A stretch of DNA of 64,000 nucleotides from an uncultured Eubacteriales bacterium (lineage in GTDB: Bacteria; Bacillota; Clostridia; Oscillospirales; UBA644). This document shows, one piece after another, positions 33,792 to 42,912 of the stretch. The stretch's first letter is position 1, and every line of letters starts with the position of its first letter. The notes under the pieces are model-generated. The model saw only the letters and a list, made by a program, of their open reading frames with translations, was not told the DNA's origin and searched no databases. The translations under genes and the position numbers were made by a program. The stretch covers positions 15,343 to 79,342 of the forward strand of contig URFZ01000009.1 in NCBI GenBank assembly GCA_900547165.1, read 5' to 3'.

Positions 33792-35159
33792 ATGTTGCTT
33801 TCAGATGTAGGAAAAATGCTGAATGTCACTTGTACCGGGGATTGCGAATTTGATGGATTCGCAATAGATTCCCGTGCGGTCAAAAAGGGGAATATGTTCG
33901 TGTGTCTGCCCGGCGCACGCGTGGACGGTCACGATTTTGCGGCAAAAGCCGAAGCAAACGGCGCCGCGTGTTTTCTCTGCGAAAGACCTCTTGACACATC
34001 TCTTCCTTGCTGCATTGTTCCCGATTCTCTCAAAGGTCTGCAAGGCCTCGGCAAGGCATACCGTCTTGCTCTCGGCGTAAAGGTCGTTGCGGTTACGGGC
34101 AGCGTGGGAAAGACCACGACAAAAGAATATATTTCTTCCGTGTTGAGCCGCAAATACAGAACGCATAAGACGGAGGGCAACAAGAACAGCGAAACGGGCG
34201 TTCCTCTGACGCTGCTTGCCGTTCGCCCCGAAGACGAAGTCGTTGTTACCGAAATGGGAATGTCCGCAAAAGGCGAAATATCCGTTCTGACGAACATCGC
34301 CTGTCCCGATATTGCCGTTATCACCAATATCGGCGTTTCTCATATCGAACATCTCGGTTCGCAGGAAAACATAATGCTTGCAAAACTTGAGATTCTTGAA
34401 GGACTTTCCGAAAACGGAACGCTTATTCTCAATTACGACGACGAATATCTGCGCCATGCATATAACGACTTGCTGCTCGGAAAAATCCCGCAGAAGATAA
34501 CCCGTTACGGCATAAACAATCCCGACTGCGACATAATCGCATCCGAGATAGCCATGGAGGACAACAGCCTTCGTTTTTGCGTAAAAACGCCCGAGGGCGA
34601 TATAACGGTCATAATTCCGTGCGAGGGAGTTCATAATGTTTACAATTCGCTTGCCGCGATCTCTGTTGGACTTTGCATGGGCGTGCCTCTTTCCGATATC
34701 GTGGCGGGACTTGCCGAATTTACAGGTGTTCCTATGCGTCAGCAGACCTATTCGCGTGACGGACTGAACATAATCGAAGACTGCTACAACGCAAGCCCGT
34801 CTTCCATGAAAGCGGGACTTGACGTACTCCGCCGCAAAAACGGCAGAAAAATAGCGGTTCTCGGCGATATGCTCGAACTCGGAGACTTCTCAGACGAAAT
34901 GCACCGCAAAGTCGGCGAAATGCTGACGGACATTGACGCGCTTGTCGCATTCGGACATTTCAACGACAGTTACATTGCAGGTGCAAAAAACGCGGGCGTT
35001 GCGCCCGAAAACTGCTATTCGTGCGAAAATAACGAAGAAGCGGCTGTCATACTTTCAAAGATTGCAAAAGACGGCGATTATATCCTTATAAAGGCGAGCC
35101 GCGGCATGAGCGGCGAAAAGATCGCCGAAAAACTTTTTGAGATAAAGGAACAAAAATGA
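33792..35159 (+). CDS. murF: UDP-MurNAc-pentapeptide synthetase MurF
   Basis: 455 residues, three Mur ligase domains. ATP loop VTGSVGKTTTKEYI, VVTEMGMSAKGEI, NIGVSHIEHLG and IEDCYNASPSSMKAGL are typical of MurF. It adds D-Ala-D-Ala to the UDP-MurNAc tripeptide, giving the substrate of MraY. The last bases overlap the next gene (ATGA), so translation is coupled. RBS GGAGAAAGAG before ATG. Confidence 0.95.
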   Translation: MLLSDVGKMLNVTCTGDCEFDGFAIDSRAVKKGNMFVCLPGARVDGHDFAAKAEANGAACFLCERPLDTSLPCCIVPDSLKGLQGLGKAYRLALGVKVVAVTGSVGKTTTKEYISSVLSRKYRTHKTEGNKNSETGVPLTLLAVRPEDEVVVTEMGMSAKGEISVLTNIACPDIAVITNIGVSHIEHLGSQENIMLAKLEILEGLSENGTLILNYDDEYLRHAYNDLLLGKIPQKITRYGINNPDCDIIASEIAMEDNSLRFCVKTPEGDITVIIPCEGVHNVYNSLAAISVGLCMGVPLSDIVAGLAEFTGVPMRQQTYSRDGLNIIEDCYNASPSSMKAGLDVLRRKNGRKIAVLGDMLELGDFSDEMHRKVGEMLTDIDALVAFGHFNDSYIAGAKNAGVAPENCYSCENNEEAAVILSKIAKDGDYILIKASRGMSGEKIAEKLFEIKEQK

Positions 35160-36157
35160 CTTTTTCTCTGTCGGCAGCGTCCGTTGTCGCAATAACCGTT
35201 TCGTTTATTCTCTGCGTTTTGTTTTGTGCTTTTCTGATGCGCCCCGCAGAGCGTGTTATGACGCGGCGGAAAATAACCGTGGTCGAATATCCCGCATGGC
35301 GCAAGCGCTCAAAGGACGTTCCTCCCGTGGGAGGTATCGCCGTAATTGCCTCGTCTGCTTTCGGATTCCTGATTGCGGCGACCGTGGGCGGCGGAATTGG
35401 TTCCGAATATGTATTTTTGCTTGCCGTTGCGGTGCTTTTTGCCGCTGTCGGTTTTGCGGATGATATGCTGACAATTACGCAAAACGTAAGATTTCGACTG
35501 CCGAGGTTTGTTCCTGTCGTGCTTCGCGCCGTTTTGGCTGTCGGCTTTGCGTTTTATTCTTATAATTATAACGGCGGGGGATATGTTTCGTTTTTCCTGT
35601 TCTCGGACGGCACGGATCTCGGTGTTCTGTATATCCCGCTCTCCGCTGTCGTGATACTTTTTTTCTCGTTTTCGGCGAGAATCACGAACGGTTCGGACGG
35701 CTTAAACGCTGCTTCCTGCGTTCCCGTATTTGCTTATCTTTCGCTTTTTGCGTTGGGACGTCAGGGTGTTGGTGATGCGAACGGAACTTTTCTTTCGTTC
35801 TCACTTCTCGGCGCGGTGCTCGGTTTTCTTATCTTCGGAAAAAATCCCGCCCGTATTTTTGAGGGACATTCGGGAACATCTTTTTGCGGAACGTGTGCCG
35901 TTCTGCTCTGCTTTTTGATGAAATGTCCGTCGGTTATATTTATCGTCGGCTTTGTTTGGCTCGTTCAGGGAATGAGTTTTTTGCTTTCCCGTGCCGTATA
36001 TTTTTTCACACGCGGCAAGCACCGTCTTTTGCCTGTCGCTCCGCTTGATTCCTTTTTGCGAAGCGTCGGCGTTTCCGAAAACGCAGTTGTATTCTCATAT
36101 TTTGCGACAGGCGTTGTTTTTGCCGCAGTCGCATACATTTTGACCGGAGGCCTTTGA
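35156..36157 (+). CDS. MraY-like membrane protein lacking key catalytic residues
   Basis: 333 residues, about ten membrane helices, in the mraY position between murF and ftsW. True MraY joins phospho-MurNAc-pentapeptide to undecaprenyl phosphate. Kept: VPPVGGIAV (for the TPTMGG region) and the pair Asp102-Asp103. Changed: the usual NLTDGLDGL is RITNGSDGL (Asn to Arg175, Asp to Asn178); the FMGDxGS Asp that binds Mg is His238 in IFEGHSGTS; and the SPIHHHxE motif is LPVAPLDS, with no His. From known mutants of these residues I infer it cannot be an ordinary MraY. It may be an adaptor, a regulator or an enzyme with a new mechanism. Both ends overlap neighbours by four bases, so it is kept in a coupled operon. 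Confidence 0.75.
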   Translation: MTFSLSAASVVAITVSFILCVLFCAFLMRPAERVMTRRKITVVEYPAWRKRSKDVPPVGGIAVIASSAFGFLIAATVGGGIGSEYVFLLAVAVLFAAVGFADDMLTITQNVRFRLPRFVPVVLRAVLAVGFAFYSYNYNGGGYVSFFLFSDGTDLGVLYIPLSAVVILFFSFSARITNGSDGLNAASCVPVFAYLSLFALGRQGVGDANGTFLSFSLLGAVLGFLIFGKNPARIFEGHSGTSFCGTCAVLLCFLMKCPSVIFIVGFVWLVQGMSFLLSRAVYFFTRGKHRLLPVAPLDSFLRSVGVSENAVVFSYFATGVVFAAVAYILTGGL

Positions 36158-37374
36158 TGAAAGACAAAGCGCAACAGAAAAAAAATCCGTTACTCCGAAA
36201 AAAAGGTTTGCCCATGTTCGACATACCTTTTCTTGTCGGAGTTTTCGCATTGCTTTTCACCGGGCTTGCAATGCTTTTTTCCGCGGGTTACGCAGACGCG
36301 CTGAACCGTTATGGAGACAGTTACCATTACATAAAAAGTCAGTTGTTTGCCGTGCTTATCGGACTGACGGCAATGCTTATAGCGTCGTTTATATCGTATA
36401 AGTTCTACCGTCGGTTTGCATGGTTTTTTTACGGTGTCTGCGTCGTGTTGCTCATCGCTGTTCTCATCTTCGGCAAAGGTGAGCAGAAGCGCTGGCTCAA
36501 CATCGGTTTTCAGTTCCAGCCCTCCGAACTTGCAAAAGTTGCCGTTGTTATGGCGCTTGCTGATTACATAGCGCGAAACCGCGACAATATGAAACAGTTT
36601 GTAAAAGGTATTGTCTTGCCCTGTATTATATGGGGCGTTCCGTGTCTTCTCGTTGCCGTTGAAACACACCTTTCGGGCGCTATACTGATTGCTTCGATAG
36701 GTATAGTTATGATGATAGCGGGCGGCTGTCGCCTTGTGTTCCTTGCCGTTCCCGCCGCAGGTGCGGGCGTTTTGGGCACGATCCTTGCGTTCAGCGTTCC
36801 TTACATGAAAGCCAGAATAGACACATGGCTCAATCCCGAAACGGATCTGCTCGGAGACGGCTGGCAGGTATACCAGTCGCTGACCACGATAGGTTCGGGC
36901 GGACTTTTCGGGTTCGGTTACGGAAAATCAAGACAAAAATATCTTTATATGTCGGAACCGCAGAACGACTTTATTTTCTCTATCGTCTGCGAAGAACTCG
37001 GCTGGATAGGCGCCGTGTTCGTTATCGCGCTGTTTGCGTTCTTTATTTGGCGCGGCATATATATAGCGATGCACGCTCCCAATACTTTTTCCTCTCTGAT
37101 GGTTGTTGGAATCATAAGCAAAACCGCAGTTCAGGTCATATTCAACATTGCCGTTGTTACGGGCTCCGTTCCCGTTACGGGCGTTCCGCTTCCGTTTTTC
37201 AGTTTCGGAGGTACGGCGCTTACGGTTCTGCTTGCGGAGATAGGGCTTGTTTTGTATATTTCAAGGTTTGCGACCGTTGAAAAGGGGAGCGAACCGACAG
37301 AGGACGACAATAAGAAAAATTTGACCGCGCCGACGTCCGATGAGACGGCGACAGCGGAGGAAGGCAATATATGA
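36154..37374 (+). CDS. ftsW: SEDS peptidoglycan polymerase FtsW/SpoVE
   Basis: 406 residues, ten membrane helices. Family marks: KRWLNIGFQFQPSELAKVA, the catalytic Asp in EPQNDFIFSIVCEELG, and GVPLPFFSFGGTAL. SEDS proteins polymerise lipid II into glycan strands with a class B PBP partner, here most likely the PBP six genes earlier. FtsW and SpoVE cannot be told apart by eye. ATG overlaps the MraY-like stop by four bases, and the stop overlaps murG by four. The C-terminal tail is hydrophilic and Thr/Glu-rich. Confidence 0.93.
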   Translation: MMKDKAQQKKNPLLRKKGLPMFDIPFLVGVFALLFTGLAMLFSAGYADALNRYGDSYHYIKSQLFAVLIGLTAMLIASFISYKFYRRFAWFFYGVCVVLLIAVLIFGKGEQKRWLNIGFQFQPSELAKVAVVMALADYIARNRDNMKQFVKGIVLPCIIWGVPCLLVAVETHLSGAILIASIGIVMMIAGGCRLVFLAVPAAGAGVLGTILAFSVPYMKARIDTWLNPETDLLGDGWQVYQSLTTIGSGGLFGFGYGKSRQKYLYMSEPQNDFIFSIVCEELGWIGAVFVIALFAFFIWRGIYIAMHAPNTFSSLMVVGIISKTAVQVIFNIAVVTGSVPVTGVPLPFFSFGGTALTVLLAEIGLVLYISRFATVEKGSEPTEDDNKKNLTAPTSDETATAEEGNI

Positions 37375-38483
37375 ATTATCTTATAGCCTGCGGAGGTACT
37401 TCCGGACATATCAATCCCGCAATAGCGATAGCGGACGAACTCCGTCGCCGCGACCCCGACGCAAAATTTATTTTTATCGGAATGAAGCGCAATCTTGAGT
37501 CCGAACTTGTTCCCAGAGCGGGGTATGAGATTCGATTTATAGAAACCTCAGGCCTCAGCCGCGACAAAAGTTTTGCGGGAGTGAGACACAACGTCCGTAT
37601 GGTAAAAAAATTTCTCGACTCAAAGAGAGCCGTTAAGCACATAATCAATGAATTTCACCCTGATGCGGCGATAGGCACGGGCGGGTATGTTTCAGCTCCC
37701 GTTATTCGCGCCGCCTGTGAAAGACATATCCCGACCGTTATACACGAGCAGAACGCTTTTGCGGGAGTTACGACCAAAATGCTTGCGGGAAAAGTTGACA
37801 GAATACTCCTGAGTTTCAAACTTGCAAAGCCGATAAAGGGGGTTGAAAAGAAAACACGCCTCGTAGGAAATCCCGTCAGAAGAGCGTTTTTGGAACTTGA
37901 CAGAAAAACTGCGCGCGCCGAACTCGGTATCCCCGAAAACGAAAGAGTTGTGCTTTCCTGCGGAGGCAGCCTCGGCGCAACAAAACTGAACGAGGCATTC
38001 GTCGGCTTTGCAAAAAAGGTGGCCGCCGACGGCACAATGAGCCTTTATCACGGCGCATCGAGAGATTATAAGACAGTCTGCGATGAGTTGGATGATGTTG
38101 AAAACAAAGATAAAATACACGTTTTTGAGTATATATACAATATGCCGCAACTTATGGCGGCGGCAGACCTTATAGTTTCCCGCTCGGGTGCTACATCTCT
38201 GACGGAAATATCGGCACTCGGGCGTGCGAGCATTCTTGTTCCGTCGCCGAACGTGACCGAAAATCACCAGTATTTCAACGCAAAAACATTCAGCGACGCG
38301 GGTGCGGCGGTCTTGCTTGAAGAAAAAGACCTGTCTCCCGAAAGTCTTTATGATGCCGTGAACGACGTTATATTCAACACCGATAAACTGAATGCCATGG
38401 AGCGTGCCGCAAAGTCCCTTTTCAACGAACGTTCCGTTTCGGATATAGTCGATGAGATATTCGCCGTCGCAAAAAAGAAATAA
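37371..38483 (+). CDS. murG: UDP-GlcNAc transferase MurG
   Basis: 370 residues, GT-B fold. CGGTSGHINPAIAIADEL near the N-terminus is the lipid-I binding glycine loop; HEQNAFAGVTTK, SCGGSLGATKLNEAF and SRSGATSLTEISALG follow. MurG adds GlcNAc to lipid I on the inner face of the membrane, making lipid II. Its substrate would come from MraY, which makes the degenerate MraY-like gene two places upstream more striking. Coupled to ftsW by a four-base overlap. Confidence 0.95.
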   Translation: MNYLIACGGTSGHINPAIAIADELRRRDPDAKFIFIGMKRNLESELVPRAGYEIRFIETSGLSRDKSFAGVRHNVRMVKKFLDSKRAVKHIINEFHPDAAIGTGGYVSAPVIRAACERHIPTVIHEQNAFAGVTTKMLAGKVDRILLSFKLAKPIKGVEKKTRLVGNPVRRAFLELDRKTARAELGIPENERVVLSCGGSLGATKLNEAFVGFAKKVAADGTMSLYHGASRDYKTVCDELDDVENKDKIHVFEYIYNMPQLMAAADLIVSRSGATSLTEISALGRASILVPSPNVTENHQYFNAKTFSDAGAAVLLEEKDLSPESLYDAVNDVIFNTDKLNAMERAAKSLFNERSVSDIVDEIFAVAKKK

Positions 38484-38594
38484 CGCAATTTCTTTAATTT
38501 GATAAACGGTCTCGGACAACCTGTTTTTTCGAACCGTCTTTATGTTTTCGCATATTATGTTAATGTCGAAAACTATGAGAGGAAAGAAAAAACA

Positions 38595-39857
38595 ATGTCA
38601 AGACTTGTAATAAACGGAGGCAGACCGCTTTGCGGCGTTGTTCGCATTCAGGGCGCAAAAAACAGCGTTCTTCCCATTTTGGCGGCTTCGCTTCTTGCCG
38701 ATGAGCCGTGCGTTATCTCGAACTGCCCGCATATAAGCGACGCCGACACGGCGGTTGAAATTCTCGAAGCACTCGGGGCGCGTGCGGAACGGTATTCGGA
38801 CAGGGTGGAAACAGATGCTTCAAACGCGTTCAAATGCGTTATCCCCGACGGACTGATGAGAAAAATGAGGTCTTCCATCGTTTTTCTCGGAGCGATAGTC
38901 TCAAAATGCGGCAGGGCACGGGTCAGTTTTCCCGGAGGGTGCGACATCGGCTGTCGTCCGATAGACCTGCACATATCTTCTCTTGAAAAAATGAACATAT
39001 CCGTCCTCGGCAAAAACGGGTTTCTCGAATGTCGGACCGACGGAATAAAAGGCGCCGAAATAAACCTTTCGTTTCCGAGCGTCGGCGCAACTGAAAATAT
39101 TATGCTTGCTGCGTGCAAAGCAAAAGGCGACACCGTGATAGAGAATGCGGCAAGAGAACCCGAAATAGTCGATTTGCAAAACTTTATAAACGCCATGGGC
39201 GGAGATGTCCGCGGTGCGGGAACGTCACGCATAGAGATATGCGGCGTCGAAAAACTTCACGGCGTAAATTATCAGATAATCCCCGACAGAATAGTTGCGG
39301 CTACATATCTTTGCGCCGTTGCGGCAAGCCGCGGCTGTGCTCTTCTGAAAAACGTCCGTCCCAATGACCTTTCCTCCGTTATTTCGCTTTTACGCGACGC
39401 GGGCTGCGATATTTCCGCATATGACGACAGCATTTCGATAGACTGTGAGAAAATAAAAAGCATAAGAGGTGTCGATTCCGTTCGAACCATGCCGTATCCC
39501 GGTTTTCCGACAGATGCGGGGTCTCCGTTCGTTGCTTTGATGACACTTGCAAAGGGTTCGACGGTATTTGTCGAGACCGTTTTTGAAAACAGATTCAAAT
39601 ATGTCGGCGAACTGCTCCGTATGGGCGCAGATATAAAAACCGAGGGGCGCGTTGCCGTTATCGACGGCGTTGAAAAGCTGTTCGGAACGAGCGTCGAAGC
39701 CCACGACCTGCGCGGGGGCGCCGCACTTTGCGTGGCTGCCGTTGCGGCGGAGGGTACAACGGAAATAGACCGTGCCGAATACATTCTCCGCGGTTACGAG
39801 CATATAGAAAAAGATTTGCGCGATCTCGGCGCGGATATAGAGTTTTTTGAATATTGA
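38595..39857 (+). CDS. murA: UDP-GlcNAc 1-carboxyvinyltransferase MurA
   Basis: 420 residues, EPSP-synthase fold. It starts MSRLVINGGRPLCGVVRIQG, with GAKNSVLP just after; the active-site Cys116, the fosfomycin target, lies in FPGGCDIGCRPIDLH. It transfers enolpyruvate from PEP to UDP-GlcNAc, the first committed step of peptidoglycan synthesis. The frame is open from 38499, but ATG 38595 has GAGAGGAAAG upstream and matches the family start. In Bacillus murB sits near here; several Clostridia have murA. Confidence 0.95.
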   Translation: MSRLVINGGRPLCGVVRIQGAKNSVLPILAASLLADEPCVISNCPHISDADTAVEILEALGARAERYSDRVETDASNAFKCVIPDGLMRKMRSSIVFLGAIVSKCGRARVSFPGGCDIGCRPIDLHISSLEKMNISVLGKNGFLECRTDGIKGAEINLSFPSVGATENIMLAACKAKGDTVIENAAREPEIVDLQNFINAMGGDVRGAGTSRIEICGVEKLHGVNYQIIPDRIVAATYLCAVAASRGCALLKNVRPNDLSSVISLLRDAGCDISAYDDSISIDCEKIKSIRGVDSVRTMPYPGFPTDAGSPFVALMTLAKGSTVFVETVFENRFKYVGELLRMGADIKTEGRVAVIDGVEKLFGTSVEAHDLRGGAALCVAAVAAEGTTEIDRAEYILRGYEHIEKDLRDLGADIEFFEY

Positions 39858-39890
39858 AACGATGAAAATCAAAAAGAAAGGAGTGTTTCG

Positions 39891-40826
39891 ATGAAAAAGC
39901 GCACAAAAAAAATTCCCCCCGAAAATGAGGAGGAAGTTTTGTCTTCCGATGAGATAAGAGCGCGCCGCAAAGCGGAAAGAAAACGGCGAATACTTCGCAA
40001 CCGACTGATTTTTCTCGGAATACTTCTTTTGTTAGTCGGTGCGATAGTCTTTCGCGTATGCGTTGTTGCAAAAACGATAAACGTGACAAATGAAACGCCG
40101 TATCCCGACGAACAACTTTTGGCGGCAATGGACGAGGGAGAGGGGACTTTTCTGTTCTCTTTCAGCGCGGACAAGATTGCCGAGAAATTAAAGACGGTTT
40201 ATCCTTATGTCGGCAGCGTCGAAGTGAAAAAACATTTTCCGACGACTGTTGACATCACTTTCCGCTGTGCCGAAAAATCTTATGCTTTTGTGTCCGACGG
40301 ATATTATGTGTTCACGGATTCGTCCCTGCGTGTTTTGGAGATTTCAAAAACTCCCGATAACGCTGTTCTTACGGTTATCGGCGCTGATATCGGCGAATAC
40401 GAAAAGGGAAAGCAAATAGACTCTTCGACGTTTATTTACGGTGATTTTATCTCAAATATTCAGGCTCAGGCGGAACGGACGGGAGTAGGCAATATAACCA
40501 AAGTGGATATTTCAAAAAAATACAGGATAGCATTTCTTCTGAATGATACGGTGACTGTCGTTCTCGGCGATTTTTCCGACATTGACAGAAAATTCGACAC
40601 TTTGAAATACATTGTCGGCGAAAACGATATGTCTGTTGTCTCAACTATAAACGTCAAGGATTTTTCGAGAGGAAAATATTCGCTCGGTTCGGATATATTC
40701 TCTGCCGAGCCGATAACGCAGGAGCCTACGACCGCTCCCGAGCAGAACGAACCCGACACAACGGAACCGTCTTCGTCTTCCGAGCAGGGGACAAGTTCTT
40801 CTTATGACAGCGATATAGAACCGTAA
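39891..40826 (+). CDS. divIB: Cell division protein FtsQ/DivIB
   Basis: 311 residues. A highly charged cytoplasmic N-terminus (1-42), one membrane helix (about 43-62), a POTRA domain (about 65-130, TINVTNETPYPDEQL...VKKHFPTTVDITF), a beta domain, and a Thr/Glu/Ser-rich disordered tail from about 275. DivIB joins FtsL and DivIC in the septal complex. RBS AAAGGAG. No terminator separates it from ftsZ, which has its own promoter. Confidence 0.88.
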   Translation: MKKRTKKIPPENEEEVLSSDEIRARRKAERKRRILRNRLIFLGILLLLVGAIVFRVCVVAKTINVTNETPYPDEQLLAAMDEGEGTFLFSFSADKIAEKLKTVYPYVGSVEVKKHFPTTVDITFRCAEKSYAFVSDGYYVFTDSSLRVLEISKTPDNAVLTVIGADIGEYEKGKQIDSSTFIYGDFISNIQAQAERTGVGNITKVDISKKYRIAFLLNDTVTVVLGDFSDIDRKFDTLKYIVGENDMSVVSTINVKDFSRGKYSLGSDIFSAEPITQEPTTAPEQNEPDTTEPSSSSEQGTSSSYDSDIEP

Positions 40827-40943
40827 TTTCAGGAAACGCAGAAAACAATTTCCCGTAAATAGTCAAACTTATCGGTGCTTGTGACAAAAAACGAAATTTT
40901 TTTTAATTTTAAGACGCGAATACCGGAAATTTGACGAAAAGTG

Positions 40944-40972
40944 TTGACTATTCGGGTCAGATATGCTATATT
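40944..40972 (+). promoter_or_regulatory. SigA promoter of ftsZ
   Basis: -35 TTGACT (40944-40949), 17-nt spacer, -10 TATATT (40967-40972). The ATG is at 41016 with AAAGGATG upstream, so ftsZ can be made apart from the cluster. Confidence 0.8.
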
Positions 40973-41015
40973 ATATTCGTATATATATTGTACACAAATG
41001 AAAGGATGTAGACAA

Positions 41016-42170
41016 ATGGCATTCAAAAGTTTAGAAGATAAAACGCTGGTCAATATCAAGGTCATCGGAGTGGGCGGCGGCGGAAACAACGCCGTTGACG
41101 GTATGATTCAGTCTGAGGTCAGAGACGTTGAGTTTATCGCCATCAACACCGATTGCCAACAGCTTGAAAAGCGTTCGCTTGCTCCCGTGAAGATTCCTAT
41201 AGGCGAAAAAATTACCCGCGGTTTCGGCGCAGGCGCAGATCCCGAAGTCGGCAGAAAAGCCGCAGAAGAAAGCCGTGACGCCATCGCTTCCGCGATCAAA
41301 GGCGCGGACATGATATTCCTTACCGCAGGTATGGGCGGCGGAACAGGCACAGGTGCTGCTCCTCTTGTTGCACAGATAGCAAAAGAGTCCGGCATACTTA
41401 CCGTTGCAATCGTTACCAGACCGTTCAATTTCGAGGGCAAGACCAAGATAGAAAAAGCGGAAAAAGGTATCGAAGACCTTCTTAAACAGGTTGATACTCT
41501 TGTTGTTATTCCGAACGAGAACCTCAAACTCGTTTCCGAAAGCAGAGTAACCATGCTCAACGCTTTCAAGATAGCGGACAGCGTTCTTAAAGAAGGTGTT
41601 GAGTCCATCACAACGCTTATTCAGAGCCAGGGCATAATCAACCTTGACTTCAACGATATCACCGCAATCCTTAAAGATGCAGGCAAGGCTCACTGGTGCG
41701 TTCAGTCCGCAAAGGGCAAGGACAAGGCAGAGACCGTTGCAAACGCGGTTATCCAGTCTCCGCTGCTTGAATCCTCCATCAAGGGTGCAAAGGGCGTTAT
41801 CCTTTACTTCAACGCCGATACCGAAGTTACCATGGAAGACATCGAACTTGCGGCACAGATCATCAGAGAAAACGCCGCTCCCGATGCAAACATCATCTGG
41901 GGTGTTAACCTTGACGATACTCTTGAAGACGAACTTCAGGTAACAGTTATCGCTACCCGTTTTGAAGATGAGAACAAGTCTTTCGGAACACAGCCTGTGA
42001 CGAATGCGGCTTATATCGCTCCGTCCAGAGTTGCTCCCGAAGTTCCCGCTGCTCCCGCAGCACCCGTTAACCCCGCTCCCGTAGCGCCTGCGGCACCTGT
42101 TGCTTCCGCTTCGACCGAGGATGACGACGAATTCCTTAAATTGCTCAACGATATAACAAAGGGCAACTAA
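41016..42170 (+). CDS. ftsZ: Cell division GTPase FtsZ
   Basis: 384 residues. The tubulin-like GTPase forms the Z ring. Seen: IKVIGVGGGGNNAVDGM, GADPEVGRKAAEES, the signature GGGTGTGAAPLVA, and RPFNFEGKTK. After the globular part comes an Ala/Pro/Val-rich linker (about 335-365) and an acidic end DDDEFLKLLNDITKGN, which lacks the usual DIPxFLR tail peptide. Typical clusters have ftsA just before ftsZ; here there is none. The frame is open from 40941; ATG 41016 fits both RBS and family start. Codon use is strongly optimised, as in highly expressed genes. Confidence 0.97.
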   Translation: MAFKSLEDKTLVNIKVIGVGGGGNNAVDGMIQSEVRDVEFIAINTDCQQLEKRSLAPVKIPIGEKITRGFGAGADPEVGRKAAEESRDAIASAIKGADMIFLTAGMGGGTGTGAAPLVAQIAKESGILTVAIVTRPFNFEGKTKIEKAEKGIEDLLKQVDTLVVIPNENLKLVSESRVTMLNAFKIADSVLKEGVESITTLIQSQGIINLDFNDITAILKDAGKAHWCVQSAKGKDKAETVANAVIQSPLLESSIKGAKGVILYFNADTEVTMEDIELAAQIIRENAAPDANIIWGVNLDDTLEDELQVTVIATRFEDENKSFGTQPVTNAAYIAPSRVAPEVPAAPAAPVNPAPVAPAAPVASASTEDDDEFLKLLNDITKGN

Positions 42171-42225
42171 ATACGGGACTTTGACCGAGTCCGAAACATT
42201 CAGCGTTTGAAATTTTTATATACAG

Positions 42226-42250
42226 CAGGGCAGACCGATTGTCTGCCCTG
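42226..42250 (+). terminator. Terminator of ftsZ
   Basis: A 10-bp perfect stem CAGGGCAGAC/GTCTGCCCTG (loop CGATT) followed by TTCTT, 55 bases after the ftsZ stop. Confidence 0.75.
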
Positions 42251-42264
42251 TTCTTAAAGAGGAA

Positions 42265-42912
42265 ATGGATAAAGAATTTATACTGTTCGATCTCGACGGA
42301 ACTCTGACCGACCCCAAAATCGGTATCACGTCCGCCGTTGCTTACGCGCTTGAACATTGCGGTTATACCGCGCCCGAAAATCTTGACGAACTCTGCCCGT
42401 TTATAGGTCCTCCGCTTCATGAGTCGTTTATGAAGTATTACGGGGTTGATGAAGACGAAGCGGACAAACTCGTTGATTCTTACAGGAAGTATTACCGTCC
42501 GAAAGGTATTTTCGAATGCACCGTTTATGACGATATTCCCGACCTTTTGACGTCTTTGAAAGAGAACGGCAAAAAGGTTTTGCTTGCAACATCAAAGCCC
42601 GAAGATATGGCGGAGGATATCCTCGATCACTTCGGTCTGATAGGGTATTTTGACGGCGTTTACGGCGCAACGCATGACAGAAGCCGCACGGATAAGTCAC
42701 TTGTAATAGCCTACGCTCTTGAAGAGTTCGGCTTGACCGAACGCGATAAGGCGGTTATGGTCGGCGACCGTGAATATGACATCCTCGGCGCAAAAGAGAA
42801 CGGACTTTCCGCGATAGGCGTCGGTTACGGATACAGACAGAATCCGCACGAATTTGAAAAGGCGGATGCCGTTGCAAATACCGTTGCCGAACTGAAAGCG
42901 ATACTGTTATGA
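42265..42912 (+). CDS. HAD hydrolase, phosphoglycolate phosphatase-like
   Basis: 215 residues. Motif I FDLDGTLTDP, motif II ATSKPE, the Lys in RTDKSL and motif IV VMVGDREYDILGAKENGL, with a helical cap (about 15-85). The GDxxYDxxGA pattern and cap fit the Gph/PgpP group that dephosphorylates phosphoglycolate or similar small phosphates in the cytoplasm. The substrate is inferred from family only. It begins 14 bp after the ftsZ terminator and overlaps the next gene by four bases. RBS AAGAGGAA before ATG. Confidence 0.88.
   Translation: MDKEFILFDLDGTLTDPKIGITSAVAYALEHCGYTAPENLDELCPFIGPPLHESFMKYYGVDEDEADKLVDSYRKYYRPKGIFECTVYDDIPDLLTSLKENGKKVLLATSKPEDMAEDILDHFGLIGYFDGVYGATHDRSRTDKSLVIAYALEEFGLTERDKAVMVGDREYDILGAKENGLSAIGVGYGYRQNPHEFEKADAVANTVAELKAILL

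Noticed and set aside
35156..36157. The mraY-like gene as a simple pseudogene
   Set aside because: The frame is full length with no frameshift or stop, keeps ten helices and Asp-Asp, and overlaps both neighbours exactly, so it appears maintained.
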